Assembly: GCA_013398015.1 (NCBI GenBank)
Contig: VZRR01010919.1
Span: 2,156,922 to 2,220,921, forward strand
Origin: Oreocharis arfaki
Lineage: Eukaryota > Chordata > Aves > Passeriformes > Paramythiidae
DNA: 64,000 nt
Reading direction: 5' to 3'
Positions 24,601 to 37,405 of this stretch are shown here, piece by piece; positions within the stretch are counted from its first letter, which is position 1; each line of letters begins with the position of its first letter. Made by a program: the position numbers and the translations under genes. The notes below the pieces were generated by a model. The model made no database searches and was not told the DNA's origin. It worked only from the letters and a program-made list of their open reading frames with translations.

Positions 24601-27600
24601 CCTTCAACTTGAACGATTCTGTATTTCTTCTTATGTATTTCTCATATACACTATAGGTGTCAAAAAGCACTTCATAATGCTGTGAGGAAGAAGTTTCTTG
24701 TTAAAATTTTGGACTGTCCCAAATTTTCTCAAGTTTTTTTTTCTGATTTTTGGGGTTTTATTATGTGAAAAGTATGACAAATTCAGTAGTGGTCAATATC
24801 TCAGGAGAGCCACAGATCAACTACTACAAGTCAAGAATCTATACATTTATCTTCCTATCTCTCCCATCAGTATTCACTCAAAAGTGAAAGGAGAGAGAAA
24901 CAGTCTTAAGGAAGATGGAGCAAAACTGAGAAGAATGATTAGATGACACACCACACTCCAAGTTTCTATGTGGGTATGTGTGAATTCTGACATATTTTAA
25001 AAAATTAAAGCATTTTTACTGTTGTGGGCGTTCACAGAAGACAGCTGAGCAACTGTTGTAATATAAAAACTGAAATAAAAAAGCTGCCAGATGCACTGGA
25101 TTTGCTCTCCTCCCAAGGAAGAAAAAAACCTGAAGGCAAGTACTTGAAGAATAAGCCAGTAAGAGACATCACAATGTTTGATGGTTAAGATTCGGGGATT
25201 TTTTTTTTTTTTGTTTAAGTTGGGAGAATTGTGGTCATTTTTTTCCCCTATTACTTATGTATAGCCAACCACCTATTTTATCTCATCCAGGGGTGAAAAC
25301 AAGGGTGTACAGTGTCTCATTGGTTCTGAAAAGTCTAATGAGCTGCTACAAATGCCTCAGACATGAGAATTTCTCAGACCTAGAATAGGATGTGTGAAAA
25401 CTAAAATAAGCTTTTAACAAGCATGTTTATTTTACAAAATTTGACAGACATGCTGCATTCGCATTTGTGAGATGCAGAAGGTTTGAAAGTACAAGCACAA
25501 ATGGACAACACAGGTATGCTTACTTAATTTGAAACACTCTCCAGACAGGCTTTTGGGGGGTCTTGGATTATAAAACTTCTTTCCAACAGATCACCACATG
25601 CTATCAACATTATGATCTAATTTTATAGCAGGAAAACGCTTATCAATACCTGACAGCCTTGCTCATAGACATCTGCAGAAAATCAAATGCTTGCAGACTT
25701 ACATTGCCACATCTGGCTTTTAAGACAAATCACAAATACAAATTCAGAAAAAGAAATCTATCAGCATCAATAAAGTGATGACTTTTTTCAATATTGTTGT
25801 TGATATTACTACTATTATGTTTGCTCTTCTGGACAAAACACTCAACACAACCAACCTAAGTTTTGTCTGCTTGATACAGAAAAATGAAACATGAATTAAG
25901 AATCCTAAATTCCATTAATGACAACATCTACCAAGACCCAGTTAACAGATGCCAAGGTATGTTAGTCAGAGTGAATGTGACAGATGAGTAATATTACAAT
26001 GGATTACACATGGTATTCAGCTTTTCAAATTAAAAAGTGAACTGTGACACCATCAGGTTATTTTTATAGAGGGCGGTGGGAGTAGGTTATATTCCTGATT
26101 AAGAAATCTAAAACAAGCAAAATAGAAAAAGGGTCACCTTAGGAATTAACATGTTTAAAGAAATATAATGCATGAAAAGCAAATTACTGTTCTCTAGATA
26201 CTATTACTAGATACTACTGTGCTGTAGACTGTGATATCAATCTATGTTCTCCCTTACTTTAGCAGTTTGATCTGTTTTTTTTTTAGTTTATGCATTGATA
26301 TAGATTAAACTGTAAATGTAATGCAACAGCCATCTCTTGATTTCGAATTTGTCGTAATACTGAAGGGCAAAACTTTTAACAAGCTCTTAAGATTTTATTT
26401 CTTTTGTTATAGGGAGTTCTACTTGGTTGGTTGTGTTCTGTTTGAGGGGTGGGGGTTGCGGGGTTTTTTGGGTTGTTTGGGTTTTTCTGGTTGTTTTTTA
26501 TTGACTCAGCAAGACCAGGAAAAGGAGGAGCTGGAATTCAGTGAACCAACAGGTGAGAGCCTGTATATCACTTGTCACAGTGAAATGACGATCTCGTGCC
26601 GATAAAAGTCTTGTGCCTCAGAAAGAGACACACAATCAGAGATGGATGCAAGAGTAAGTAAGAGTCTGTGTTGGACAGTTTTAGTGATGTGACTTTCTTC
26701 TCGTACCTAGTTCAGAGCTTGAGTTCACTCACACCTTTTGTCAAGCCCTTCAAAATGGCTCAAATTTACTGCTTTACTAAAAATAATTTTTAAAAAATTT
26801 TAAAAAACCAAACCCACACACAACAAAACCACCAAACCTGTCCCAGCAACAAATTGTTTTTTGAAAAACACAATTATACACTTTATTTCATTACTAGTTT
26901 GTTCTAGCAATGCTCATAGAGATGAAATTACATTCTCAATTTATATGTGACTTGAGACACTCAAAATCCTAAACTCCCCCAGCAACTACTGAGATTCAGT
27001 TAAACAATACAGAAGTCTATTAATGAACATCACAGATGAGCAGACATGCTCTGCCATTTGCACTATCTAGATGTACTTGAGTACTATACAATAAAATATT
27101 CATAAAGAACTTTACTAAGTCAAAAAAAAATCCTTTAATTTTTACTTCTTCGACCCTTCCAATTTCACATATGAGCTCTGTGACAATACTCCATTACGAC
27201 TGAAGGATTTTTCCTTCCTAGACTGACCTTCCTAGTTATACAAAGACCAAAATACACCAACCATTTGTTGATGAAGGGCTGTAATTTCTGCATAAAAGTC
27301 AGATATAATAACGGAGCCTAGAGATTCACTACCTTTTCTCTCATTAATGAGCAAACTCTCAGAAAGACAAAACCACAGAAAAGTGAGAATGTAATGGACA
27401 TTTCACTTCTTCAGGCAGCTACAAAGGGTCATTTTCCATGAAAGATTTCAGGAACCTAAATTTATTTTTAACATTAGATTAAGTACGTATCTAAAGTCAT
27501 GCTCTCTTCTCTTTTTCTCTCATTCCTTTGAAAAGATAATGGGCAAGATGACAGAAAGAAGAAAAAAATGAAAACAAAATATTTCCAACTTGCACTTGTC

Positions 27601-28144
27601 TCGCCTTCTTTCCTCCTTCTCTTAGGAGACTCCCTGCAGCCATCATAAAGATTTTTCACAACATACCTCTTTCTTCCCTGGACTGAGCTTGCCATCACCA
27701 GATGTACAACTTAGAACAGACTCACTACTTGGAAGGATTCACTGGGAATGTTTTCTTCACAAAACATTCCTAAGCAAAGAGTTTCGATGTTTTTAGAGAG
27801 CGAGCTTGTTTTAGCCTTCAAATTAGTTTTTATGTCAAATCTGGGAAGGGGGTAAATGTGTCAAAATATAAACCTCCAGACTTCATTCAGTCCAACCAAT
27901 TAATTAAAATACCAGTAAAAGAGGCACAACAAAACAGAAGAGCTCCTCTCAGAAGGTGAAAAAGAGAGAGTCAAGTTCCACACTTCAGTTTCATTTCAAA
28001 ATACTTCATGTGAAAATGTGTGAAGTCAGAAAAACTTTACTTACGTGGAACTAAACAAAGATGACATTGTGTTTTCTTGCAACAAGGGAAAGTTGCAAGT
28101 AGAAATATTTTCAAGGTAACTCTTAAAATAAGGAAGCACACCAC
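24601..28144. other. AT-rich non-coding stretch
   Basis: No gene or repeat family is recognised. T runs occur at 25199-25212 and about 26276-26284. A G/T-rich patch at 26440-26510 gives an open frame of low complexity. Nothing else is supportable. Confidence 0.5.
25199..25212. repeat. T14 homopolymer
   Basis: Fourteen consecutive T bases in AT-rich DNA. Confidence 0.9.
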
Positions 28145-28744
28145 TGTCCTAGTGCCAGCCCAGGTCAGTGAGAGAGGGCATGGCCAAGACACTGTGTTAT
28201 TTGATGCCCTCTTACATCATGGCCAAGGCAAGGGAGAGGGAAGAAGGGGCATGGTTTCTAGTCGGGAGCAAGCACGGGGTGCGGTGCTGCTGGTTACGGT
28301 CACATCATGTCATGTCACGCTTTGGTGAGCATTTTTGCATGTTAATCTCCCTCTCTTTGTACACTTTTGTTAATTGTTGCTGCTTCTGTTTGTTTTCTTA
28401 TCTCATTGTTTTCAGTAAATTGTTCTTATCTCAACCCATAATTTTTACCTTTTTGTGTCTTCAGTTCTCAACTCCAAACCCAGAGCTGCAAGATGGCCAA
28501 AAAGCTTTCAGCTGCCAGTCAGGTGAGCCTCTGGTGACGTGCAAAAATGTTCACCAAAGCCTGACCCAATACGACCACAGCTGGCAGCATGCCACCCCAA
28601 CCACGCCATCTACCACGCTTGCTCCCAAGTCAAACAGTGCCCTTTCTTTCCTTTCCCCACCCCCAACCATGATGTAAGATGCTATTGAATAACAAAACGT
28701 CTTGGCCATGCCCCCTCCCACTGATCTGGATGAGAACTAGGACA
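28145..28744. mobile_element. 600-bp foldback element related to an ERV LTR
   Basis: The left end TGTCCTAG (28145) and the right end CTAGGACA (ending 28744) are exact reverse complements, and the match continues inward. By hand the outer 78 bp of the arms (28145-28222 and 28667-28744) are about 80% identical. The inner ends of the arms (28319-28339 and 28540-28560) differ at one of 21 bases. Each arm is about 200 bp and the loop is about 200 bp. The loop contains AAATTGTTCTTATCTCAACC (28415-28434), which resembles the polyadenylation-side part of the bird LTRs elsewhere in this window, and the TG...CA ends fit an LTR. The best model is two copies of one LTR 5' half in opposite orientation, or an LTR with an inverted duplication. 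A MITE-like element with long terminal inverted repeats is the alternative. No clear target-site duplication is seen. Open frames of 83 and 169 codons across it are incidental. Confidence 0.8.
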
Positions 28745-31700
28745 AAAACACACAAATATGAGAACATGGACACAAGACGTCAAGAGGTTTCATGATGGGA
28801 GAATCTCATGTCTGACTATGCAGCTAAAAGCACTCTCCCTTCTAACTGGAATTTGCGTGTCAAGAACTGTCTCTGTGACAAACCAAAAATCACAGAAAAT
28901 CAGACATCTTCATTGTCAGGCATTTAAGAGCATCATTACAGGATGGTTCTTAAGACAGCAACTAAGCGAGGAAGGGAAGGTCCTTCAGGAACTAGGAATG
29001 GAAAGTACTGCACAGCATTTTGAGAAAGAATTAGAAGAAGACAGGTCTTGTTATTCTGTCCTTTACAGGAGGCAGTAATAAAGTCATAATCAAGGCTTCT
29101 GTACTAATTTTAAATTAATGTAGGAAGAATCAAGACTGTATAATCTCCTACAAGCATTCAACCTGCTTCTTTGGAAGTAAGGAATTTGACACCACTGGAA
29201 AAACAAACCAGATTATTTCTTCATTGGGCCCTTAATAGCCCTAACATAGTGTTTGAAAGCTACAGATTCATTCCATTTATGTGAACACTAAGTCACATAG
29301 AAGTAACCTTTCAAAAAAGATTCTTCACACTGAAATATAAAGAACCTTCGGAATCTATCTAAAAAGAGAAAGGGGACCATTTCACATGATAGATTTTAAG
29401 AGTAAGAGAGTAAGCAAATGCCAGTGAACAAAATCACACTGTAGATTGTGCTTTCTTCATTCATTCACATACAATTCAATACTTACAGAATGTAATTATA
29501 GAAATTCTCTCACTTTGTATTAGAAATGCAATCACAGATGTAAGAGCACACATATTTTTATGCATGATGCTTTCCTGCATCATGCACCAAAAAAAAATAG
29601 AAACCTGTAGGATCTGAAGACTGACTTTTATTCTTTGTTCCTGAAAGAAGTTTTTTGCAACCTTCAAAGAAATACTACATAATTGTAAGTGCAGGACAAT
29701 AAAATGAGAAAAAGATCATCTATAGATATTCCCTATCTGGATTTCTACAAATAACATTTCCTTAGACCATCTGTTTCTCTTTAGGTATAAAAGCTTCTAA
29801 AACAGATAAGGATATTAAACAGCCATCCTGCAGAAAAGTTTCCTGTTGCTAAGAAACAGGAAGTAAAATATCCAAGGTCAGCTGTTACTGAATTGATTCA
29901 GGCTGATAAAATTTTTGACCCAATTTGACACGTTTCCTACGGAATCAAACATACTGTTTGTTTAGGCTGGACTGTTTCCATAAGCCATATTCTGCTTAGA
30001 ATTTTTCTATTTGCATGGTGATGATGAGGAAAAGCAAAATGGTGCCCAGTGAACAGTGACAGAAATGTTGCTTTGGTTAGGCAAATCAACAGGCAATTAG
30101 AGAACTTTGAGAAATCATTCTTGAGGAGTTCAAAAATTCATCATCTTTTATATAACCTTTCATTTCTGGCAGCTTTTTCATTATCCAGACTTTAGTTCTA
30201 GGTTTAAGTCAAAGGTCGAGGCTTTTAACACACCACTTCTTTCAGCAGGCAAATTGAAGACAGTGGTTTCACCTGAGGCACCACTTCTACAAGCATGAAA
30301 TAAGGCATTATGCTCTTGCTACTCCCAGCTCATTGATTCAGCTGCACTCCCCCTTAGAAATCAAGAAATCCAAACCACCTCTATACAAAATAAAATCCAA
30401 ATAAAGCATTAATACAGTGAAATTACTGCACAGCCTCCAGCTGTGTCACTTCAAAGAAGAGCGCACAGAACAAGCCACAGGCTTGCTACATAAACATTTA
30501 GGAAAAGACATCTTTAAAAACATTGAGTATGTCTGCAACCCAGTATCATTATCCATTAAGTTTAATGAATTGCGATTTCTTTTTCCCAAAAAGCCAGAAC
30601 AAAACAAAAAGTCATCATTACTTTTGAGGCTTCCAATGAAGATTGGAGAAAAAGATAAGGAAAGTTTGGAGGTTTGTTTTAAAAGCATTGTTCTTCCCTA
30701 GCAAAGCTGTAGGGACACATGGAAGCAATCAGGTACTTTGCTGCTTTTCCTTCTACTCTCCCTACAGGTCTGCATAGCTCTTACCAAGTAGCACATCCAA
30801 GAATTTTCCTCCTTCATTCTAGGGAGTTAATTACACTAAATACAGGGCCCTGGAAAACAACATGGTCCCAGGCACAAAAAGTACTGTGTTACAGTCTACT
30901 AAACACCAAAAAAAAAAAGATACCAACCGAACAACATGTAAATAGCACTACATCCTCCAAATAACCTAAACAAAACTGCTAGACAGTTGAGCCTGTTTGT
31001 CCCCTACGCAGCCTTTCCCACTGGTTTGCTGCATACGCTCCAGCATACACCGAATATAACGCATGTTCAAGCACTGAGCTACAAATGTTTATCTTGATGC
31101 CTACACCTCTCAGTCTGAAAAGGCAGTTCCCAAAATTACAGCACGTACCACACGGGTATTCGTCTGGCTTGCAAAATACCTCTTGCTTACCAAGCTTGTA
31201 CCTGACGTAACTGCCTGAACTCTGTAAAAATAGCTTCCTCTTGCTGCCTCCTATTTGTTCTCTGAATTTTCTACTTATTATCTCCCCTGAAGGTAACAGC
31301 AGTGATAATATACCTTTTAAGAAAAAAGGGAATCCGACAGTGATAATGCCACACATCAGTGCCGAAATAGCCAAGGAGAAAAAAGGTCAAACTGCCTCCT
31401 GCACTCCCAAGGTTTCTTAATGACATCAAAAGATGCTAGTACCTTCAGGGATCCTGTATACCCATCCAAAAATGCTTGTATTAAAAATATTTTTTATTAA
31501 TTTTCTATTATTTATAATGTTTACATATCTATAGATGATAAATATAAAAATATTTATAATTAAAAGAAATTGTCTAATTAATACATGATACTCAGTAATA
31601 AACACTGTCCAGTCTTTTTCCTTCCCCTCTGACCCGTTCTTCATTTACGGTTTAAATTTTAGTACTCTGGCGATACAAAACATTTTTCTAAATTGTAAAT

Positions 31701-32547
31701 TAGTTCAAGATGTTTCTTCCTCTGACATCTTCTAACGCTTCCAACAGTTCTCATGTTGACAAGGAAATTGAAGGCTGTTCCAGTCCGTGACTGGACAGTG
31801 ATTTCATTTCAGCATGAAACTGGCAATAGGAAAAGTTACTGCAGCAAAATTCTACATCAGATCTTATAAAAGGGGACGATATTAACTTGAAAATATCCCA
31901 CTCAGGCTCATCCTTCCCGAGATTTCATTCACTCCCAATCTCAAACTCACCTACACAAAAGTGACACACCAGTCCAAGTGGTCTTGCCAGGATCACCTCT
32001 ACATGACAAAAAGGACAAGAGGCATCAGCTACCAAGCTCTCACTATGTTTCTGAGTTTCTTTTCAAATGGCAACATTAAACTACTTCTTGGACAGACTTC
32101 GTACCTTTTAGAAGCCAGGGGTGGGGTGGTCCTCCACACCAGAACCTTACTTATCTCAGTCTCCATAAATCTTAAGCCAGGCTGCTCTTCATTTGTTGGG
32201 CAAGTAGGAAAAGTATTAGTACACATAATAAGCTTTCACTGACAAAACATCTGCTTTTTCACAGAGCAGGTATGCTGGTCTTGACATAAGCATTCCTCAA
32301 TCTGACTCCTGCCAATGGTGCCCTGGGAGCTGCATTCTTGAAGAGCTGTTCTTCACTATCACAGGCCTTCCTTTTAACCTTTCTCCTGTTTCTGGTTGTT
32401 AAACACACCATTTCTACCACATTCATACCAACCCTAATATTTCTATTATAGGTCTCTAGAAAAGGTTAACAAAGGTAAGCCAAGTAGTCACAAACAGCCC
32501 CAACTGTCATTCCTGGGAATCACAGCAAGGAAGCCAAAAGCTGATGA
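28745..32547. other. AT-rich non-coding stretch
   Basis: No gene or repeat family is recognised. An 8-bp hairpin (TTCCTGTT at 29840-29847 with AACAGGAA at 29855-29862) and a very AT-rich patch (31475-31570) are the only structures I can point to. Open frames of 106 codons (28758-29078, plus) and 131 codons (30979-31374, minus) show no domain, signal peptide or splice context that I recognise. Confidence 0.5.
31475..31570. repeat. AT-rich low-complexity block
   Basis: About 95 bp made almost entirely of A and T with ATTTATAAT-like motifs and very few G or C bases. Confidence 0.7.
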
Positions 32548-32632
32548 CTATCAAAAGCATTGGGACAATGCTCTCAGGCACATGGTGTGATTCTTGGGGT
32601 TGTCCTGTGCAGGGCCAGAAGCTGGCTTTGTT
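32548..32632 (+). mobile_element. CR1 LINE fragment lacking its 3' terminus, plus strand
   Basis: GGGACAATGCTCTCAGGCAC, CATGGTGTGATTCTTGGGG and TGTCCTGTGCAGGGCCAGAA follow the CR1 3' untranslated region in sense orientation. This is the same subfamily seen in antisense at 12113 and 43050. The match stops after GCTGG at about 32630, before the expected last 50 bp. CR1 copies normally keep their 3' end, so the tail was probably lost by a later deletion. Confidence 0.85.
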
Positions 32633-35440
32633 TGAGTTCTGTTTTCTAGATGTCCATCTGCAAAGACCATTCCCCCTTATTCCATAAATCACAGGTTTAA
32701 GTCTTTCATTATGACAATATACCATACGGGATGGTTTCCAAGGGATAATTAAATTCCAACAAACAGTATCTTTATGGATAACAGCTTACATTTTTCCTCA
32801 TAAAGAATACTTTTACTTCCTGTCTTTACAGCATTTGTCTTCTCTGTCTTGATTTTGGCCACAAACCAGAGAGCACGCTGTGTGCTCCAAACTTTCCACA
32901 ATACCAATACAGATATGCAGGTAGGGAATTTTTTCCCTAAAGAAAATGTTTTTGGCATCTGTGCAACAACCGTTTATCAACTGCACTTTCTTCCAACGGC
33001 TACGAAGCTCCACATGTAATGCTTGCCACTGAGAACTCAAGTTCTCAACAAATACAATTCTCTACTATACAGTACATAAACTAAAAAAATTAGGAAATAG
33101 GACTTACTATGGAGGAAGAGTCTTCTACGACAAAGTAACTGGAGAAAGATGAAATAGAGAATGAAGGCAAAAGTAGGTAAGTCTCAATGAAAATCAAATT
33201 GATTCCAAAATCCTCTCATAATTAAATAAATGCTGATGTACAGAAAGGGGATTAGACCACTAGCTCCAGTCAGGCCTTATGAGAAAGTTTTAAGTTAACC
33301 ATTTGTTATTATTATCTTTAGAAGGTATGGTGTCAATCAAACAATTTCCAACCTAAACATAAAACTATTCAAGGCATTCTTGTTGTTACAGAACATTCCC
33401 TAATGTGGGATACAAGCAATATTTCCTGGCAGAAATGCTCACAATTGTCAAATGTTTCACTACCTGAAATGGCCTCTGTTACTTCCAAGTACTTGCAGTA
33501 CCTGGCAGTTCTGCAATCCTTATAACATTTGTCACAGGACAAAACAACAAAGCCTAAGCTTAAAATGTGGACTGAAACCCAGAGAAAATGGCTTGATTTC
33601 TAAGTTTGAATATTATGCCAAAAATAAGCAGTAACTTAGTTCAACTTGAACACTGTCAAAACCAGATCCTGCTTAACATTGTAATAATGAGGGTCAGAAT
33701 ATTCACTTTCTAGCATCATGAAGTTCAAGACAGGAAACATTCAAATCACATACTGTAAGAAGTGGTGCTTGTGCCTGGTAATTCCAGACTCAAAGCTGAG
33801 GTGTTTGTCTGGTGAGGATGCTGCATTTGTCCACCAAGAGAAAGAGTAACCACTTACAGCACTGACTGAGACTTGTATACTCCTGTGGAGTATGACAGCC
33901 TTGCCACAGGTGCTACTACTACCATATAATTTCTGTTACATAGAAATATAACTGATACTGATATAGTAGCTATATGACAGAAGGGATAACTCTCACCTAA
34001 TAGAAAAAAATGGAAAACATTCTTTGTTGCTTCAGCATAAAAAAAAATTGATCTACCATGAAACTATTTTACATTTCTTGCCTATGAGAAAGATCAACCT
34101 TCTCAGGTCTAGTTGAGAACAACTACTTTCTTTGGCCAAGAAAAAGAAAATTATTTTCACGTTCACAACCGTAGTGGCTAGTACAAGTGAAGATAAGAAC
34201 TTGTAGGTTTGTTTGTAATCCCACACCTACAGCTTAACAGTAAATTTATCAAGGGTGTATATCTGGATATTTAATTCTTTGGATTCTTTCAACTCTTACG
34301 ACTCTTCAGATTTTGAAGCTCCTCTGCAGTCTTCTCCTCATTGCCTATCTGAGCAGGTGAACCTATAAGAAATAGGTATGTGTTGTGGGAAAGCTGTGGA
34401 AACAGCACTAACTCCATGTATCTCATCTCATCTCATTCTAGACACAAGCACAGAGGATAGGCCACGTCACTGTCATAGATTGAACAAACTTGATAACCAT
34501 TTAAAATGCAAAAACGGAAGTGTAGCAACTGTGTCTGACAAGGAACCGTCACCCCTGCAAGGCAAAATGTTGCATTTAATCGCTATCTGATTTTATACTT
34601 GAAAGATGCATCTATTTCACTCAGATAAAGTCCTTGCTGGAACAGATATAGTCACAAATATTTTGATATGCCTGTCTACTCCTAGATTTTTACAGCTGGA
34701 AGAAAAATTTCAGCAGCTAAACCAGTGATATTTCTGATCACAGCAATGGCTGAAGTTTACTTCAGTTTAGCACACGCCTCTCCAGTACACAGCACACATC
34801 TACATGGACAAGCACACACAAAGTGCTCCAGAACCAGCACCAGCTGTGTTTTATCAGGCTTATGAAAAAGAACCCACAAATTAAGCAATGGTTACAGTAA
34901 GAGAGCATTATATAGCTTCTGGACTGAAGGCAGAGCAAAGACAGCTCTGAATATGGGGAGCAGAACATTAAGTTAAACCAGCCAATTATTAAAATAAGGT
35001 AGAGAGCTGAAAGATTCGACCCTGTTATGAAAATGCACTCTTGGATGCTACTCTAAACTGCATTTCATCACTGGTTTCTGTTCCTCTTTCTTTTCCTCCC
35101 TACCTCCATTCTTCTTTTTTCTCTTTCTTTTATCATTTGTCAATTTTTTTCCAGGTTTGTTTGTTTGATTTTTTTTAAAGTCCTAAAAGAATTAATGGGA
35201 TGAGAAAACAGCTTTCTGGGAGCTCTACCCAGGATGCTTCCTTGGCCATGAATAACTAACTAGTTTTGAAAACAGCACTGCTCTATTTCAGTTGCTGAGC
35301 AGGTGGTCTGTTAAATCTTAAAAGTTATGTCTGTTAGTTAAGTGTTCATGTAAATATTTCATTAAGCTTCCTGGCTTACAATAAGCATTGCTTAACATTA
35401 TTTTATGCACCACACACTGCAGATATCATTCTACCAAGGA

Positions 35441-35451
35441 GGGGGGGGGGG
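35441..35451. repeat. G11 homopolymer
   Basis: Eleven consecutive G bases, uncommon in AT-rich DNA. It is prone to sequencing-length error and could join a G-quadruplex only with a distant partner. Confidence 0.85.
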
Positions 35452-36398
35452 AAAGATGCCTGAGACATGAATAACTGCAGTTGTGGTGGGGATTTAATAT
35501 CAAAGGGAAAAAATCTCATGAATTCTAAGTTAAATGTGTCTGATTAGGGAAGATACATCTTGTTTCATCTCGTCATCTTACAGCCTAGGAAAATAAACTC
35601 ACATTATCCCTATATTCTCCTTCTTATAATCTTATTCAATTAGTTCCAAAAATTTTTTCTTAAAAAATTACTTTATAAGTAGCTTAAGAAAGTATATGTT
35701 TTTCCACAACACCTTACCATACATGAATTTATTTCTATAACATATTTTGTCATCACGAAAGATTATTAATCTCTTTGTGTTGCAAAGCAATAAAGATAAA
35801 AGGTCTTAACCATGAGCAACTTTTAGCTGTTGAGATGTTGACAGTCACTCCATTTGAATTTCCACGAAGCTGAGGGATCCAGCCAGGTTGACTTTCGCGC
35901 TCCCAGAACACTAACACTACCAGAAGTTGCCTACTTTCTCTGTCAATCTTGCAAGCCATCATTTGTTTTATTTCCTGGCATTCCTCCCTTGGCAAGGGAT
36001 TTAAATCATCCTAAAATGCAAATAACACAAGATATTAATTATACCTTGAATGGCATTTTTATTCCTGTTTTTATTTTTTGTTTATAACATTGAGAAAGGA
36101 AACCCTCCCCTCAGAATTCTAATGATCATGTTCTCAGATGCCTGTTATTTTATTTGTTCCTTCATGAAATAAAGAAACTATCCTATTATTAGCCTAAAAA
36201 ACAACACTGCCTGTCACAATTCTTACCAGTTTGTCTGCACAGAAGAGTGTAATTCACAGGCCTAGCAATAACGAAGTTTTCTACATTTCAACGGTATTAT
36301 TATAGAGATGATGAGGCACAAAGTCATAATTTAGAGGGCCAAAACGGGCTTCAATTCTTATTTAACTAAAGGTGAAATGGAAAAGTAATATCTGGAGG

Positions 36399-36415
36399 AA
36401 AAAAAAAAAAAAAAA
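36399..36415. repeat. A17 homopolymer
   Basis: Seventeen consecutive A bases. Confidence 0.9.
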
Positions 36416-37023
36416 CAGACTATTTTTTTCCTTTTCCAGTAAAGCATCCACATTCTCTCTGTGCATTTAAAGTGATGCAGCAAGAACTGTGACGCTCTCA
36501 TGAGGAGTTACAGCCACAGCATGAGGCACTGCTATGGACCTGCATAGCCAATACAGCAGTAAAGCATGGACAGCCTTCCAACTCTGCAACAACTGTTCCA
36601 AGGGAATAAAAGCGAAACTACAACTGCAGTCCTACGCCGACCATAACACTACACAGCAACGCAGAAAGGGAACTGGAGTAAGCTTTGCACTACTCCCCAG
36701 AAATATCTAAGTAGGAAGATAGGTCTGAGGCTAAATTATTAAAAGTGAGAGCAGAATTCTCTTTTATGAGCCCGCTAAACCAAAAGGCACTTATTAGAAT
36801 ATAACATCATTTCCTGAATAATACTGAACATTGCTAAATACAGGCAGGACACCTGGCTCAGAAATATCTCCAGACACTAGCAGGTAGAGCTGGTACAGCA
36901 AGCAAGCACTAAAATTCCCTTGGCTTCAGAAGCAAACATCTAATTCTTCTACAGATTAGCTCCTGATTTTCTGACTGGGCACCCAGAAAATGAGAGAATG
37001 GCACAATGAAAACACACATCTGC

Positions 37024-37121
37024 AAATAAAAAAAAAAACAAAAACAAAAAACAAAACAAAAAAAAAAAACAAAACTAAACACCCTCCCAAAAAAACCAAA
37101 CAAAAACAAAAAACAAAAACT
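37024..37121. repeat. C-punctuated A-rich tract
   Basis: About 98 bp of A runs broken by single C bases (CAAAAACAAAAAAC-like units), with one CCCTCCC interruption. It is low-complexity DNA, possibly the expanded tail of an old retroposon, though no body is recognised. The Phe-rich 66-codon minus-strand frame here is an artefact of it. Confidence 0.85.
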
Positions 37122-37390
37122 AGCTCCAGCTTCAAACAGGACCTATGTGGCTAAAGAAGCCATAAGCCATATAAGCCGTATCGCCAGGGTAACGTTTAGC
37201 TGCCTAACTACAAAAAACCCGTCTCTCCCATTGTGTATTCAGCATGCACTATAAAATGAGGTTAGAGCTCTACAGATAAAAATGTCGTAGAGCTCTGATT
37301 TATCCCCAGCACATCAGAATTTTGAGCAATGGTTCTACAGAAAGAGGACAGAAAAGTATGGAAAAGGTATTACCAGCTGTAATACATACT

Positions 37391-37405
37391 CACACACACA
37401 CACAC
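37391..37405. repeat. Short CA microsatellite
   Basis: Seven and a half CA units. It is too short to be a strong length polymorphism. Confidence 0.85.

Noticed and set aside
28077..28677. Plus-strand frames of 83 and 169 codons
   Set aside because: The 169-codon frame and most of the 83-codon frame fall in the LTR-related foldback. Arms and loop are non-coding and the frames match no retroviral protein.
30979..31374. 131-codon minus-strand frame with several cysteines
   Set aside because: No recognisable domain, no splice context and no start context that stands out. Length is within chance expectation.
31765..31800. CR1-like GGCTGTTCCAGTCCGTGAC
   Set aside because: Only about 20 bases resemble CR1 antisense sequence and the continuation does not match.
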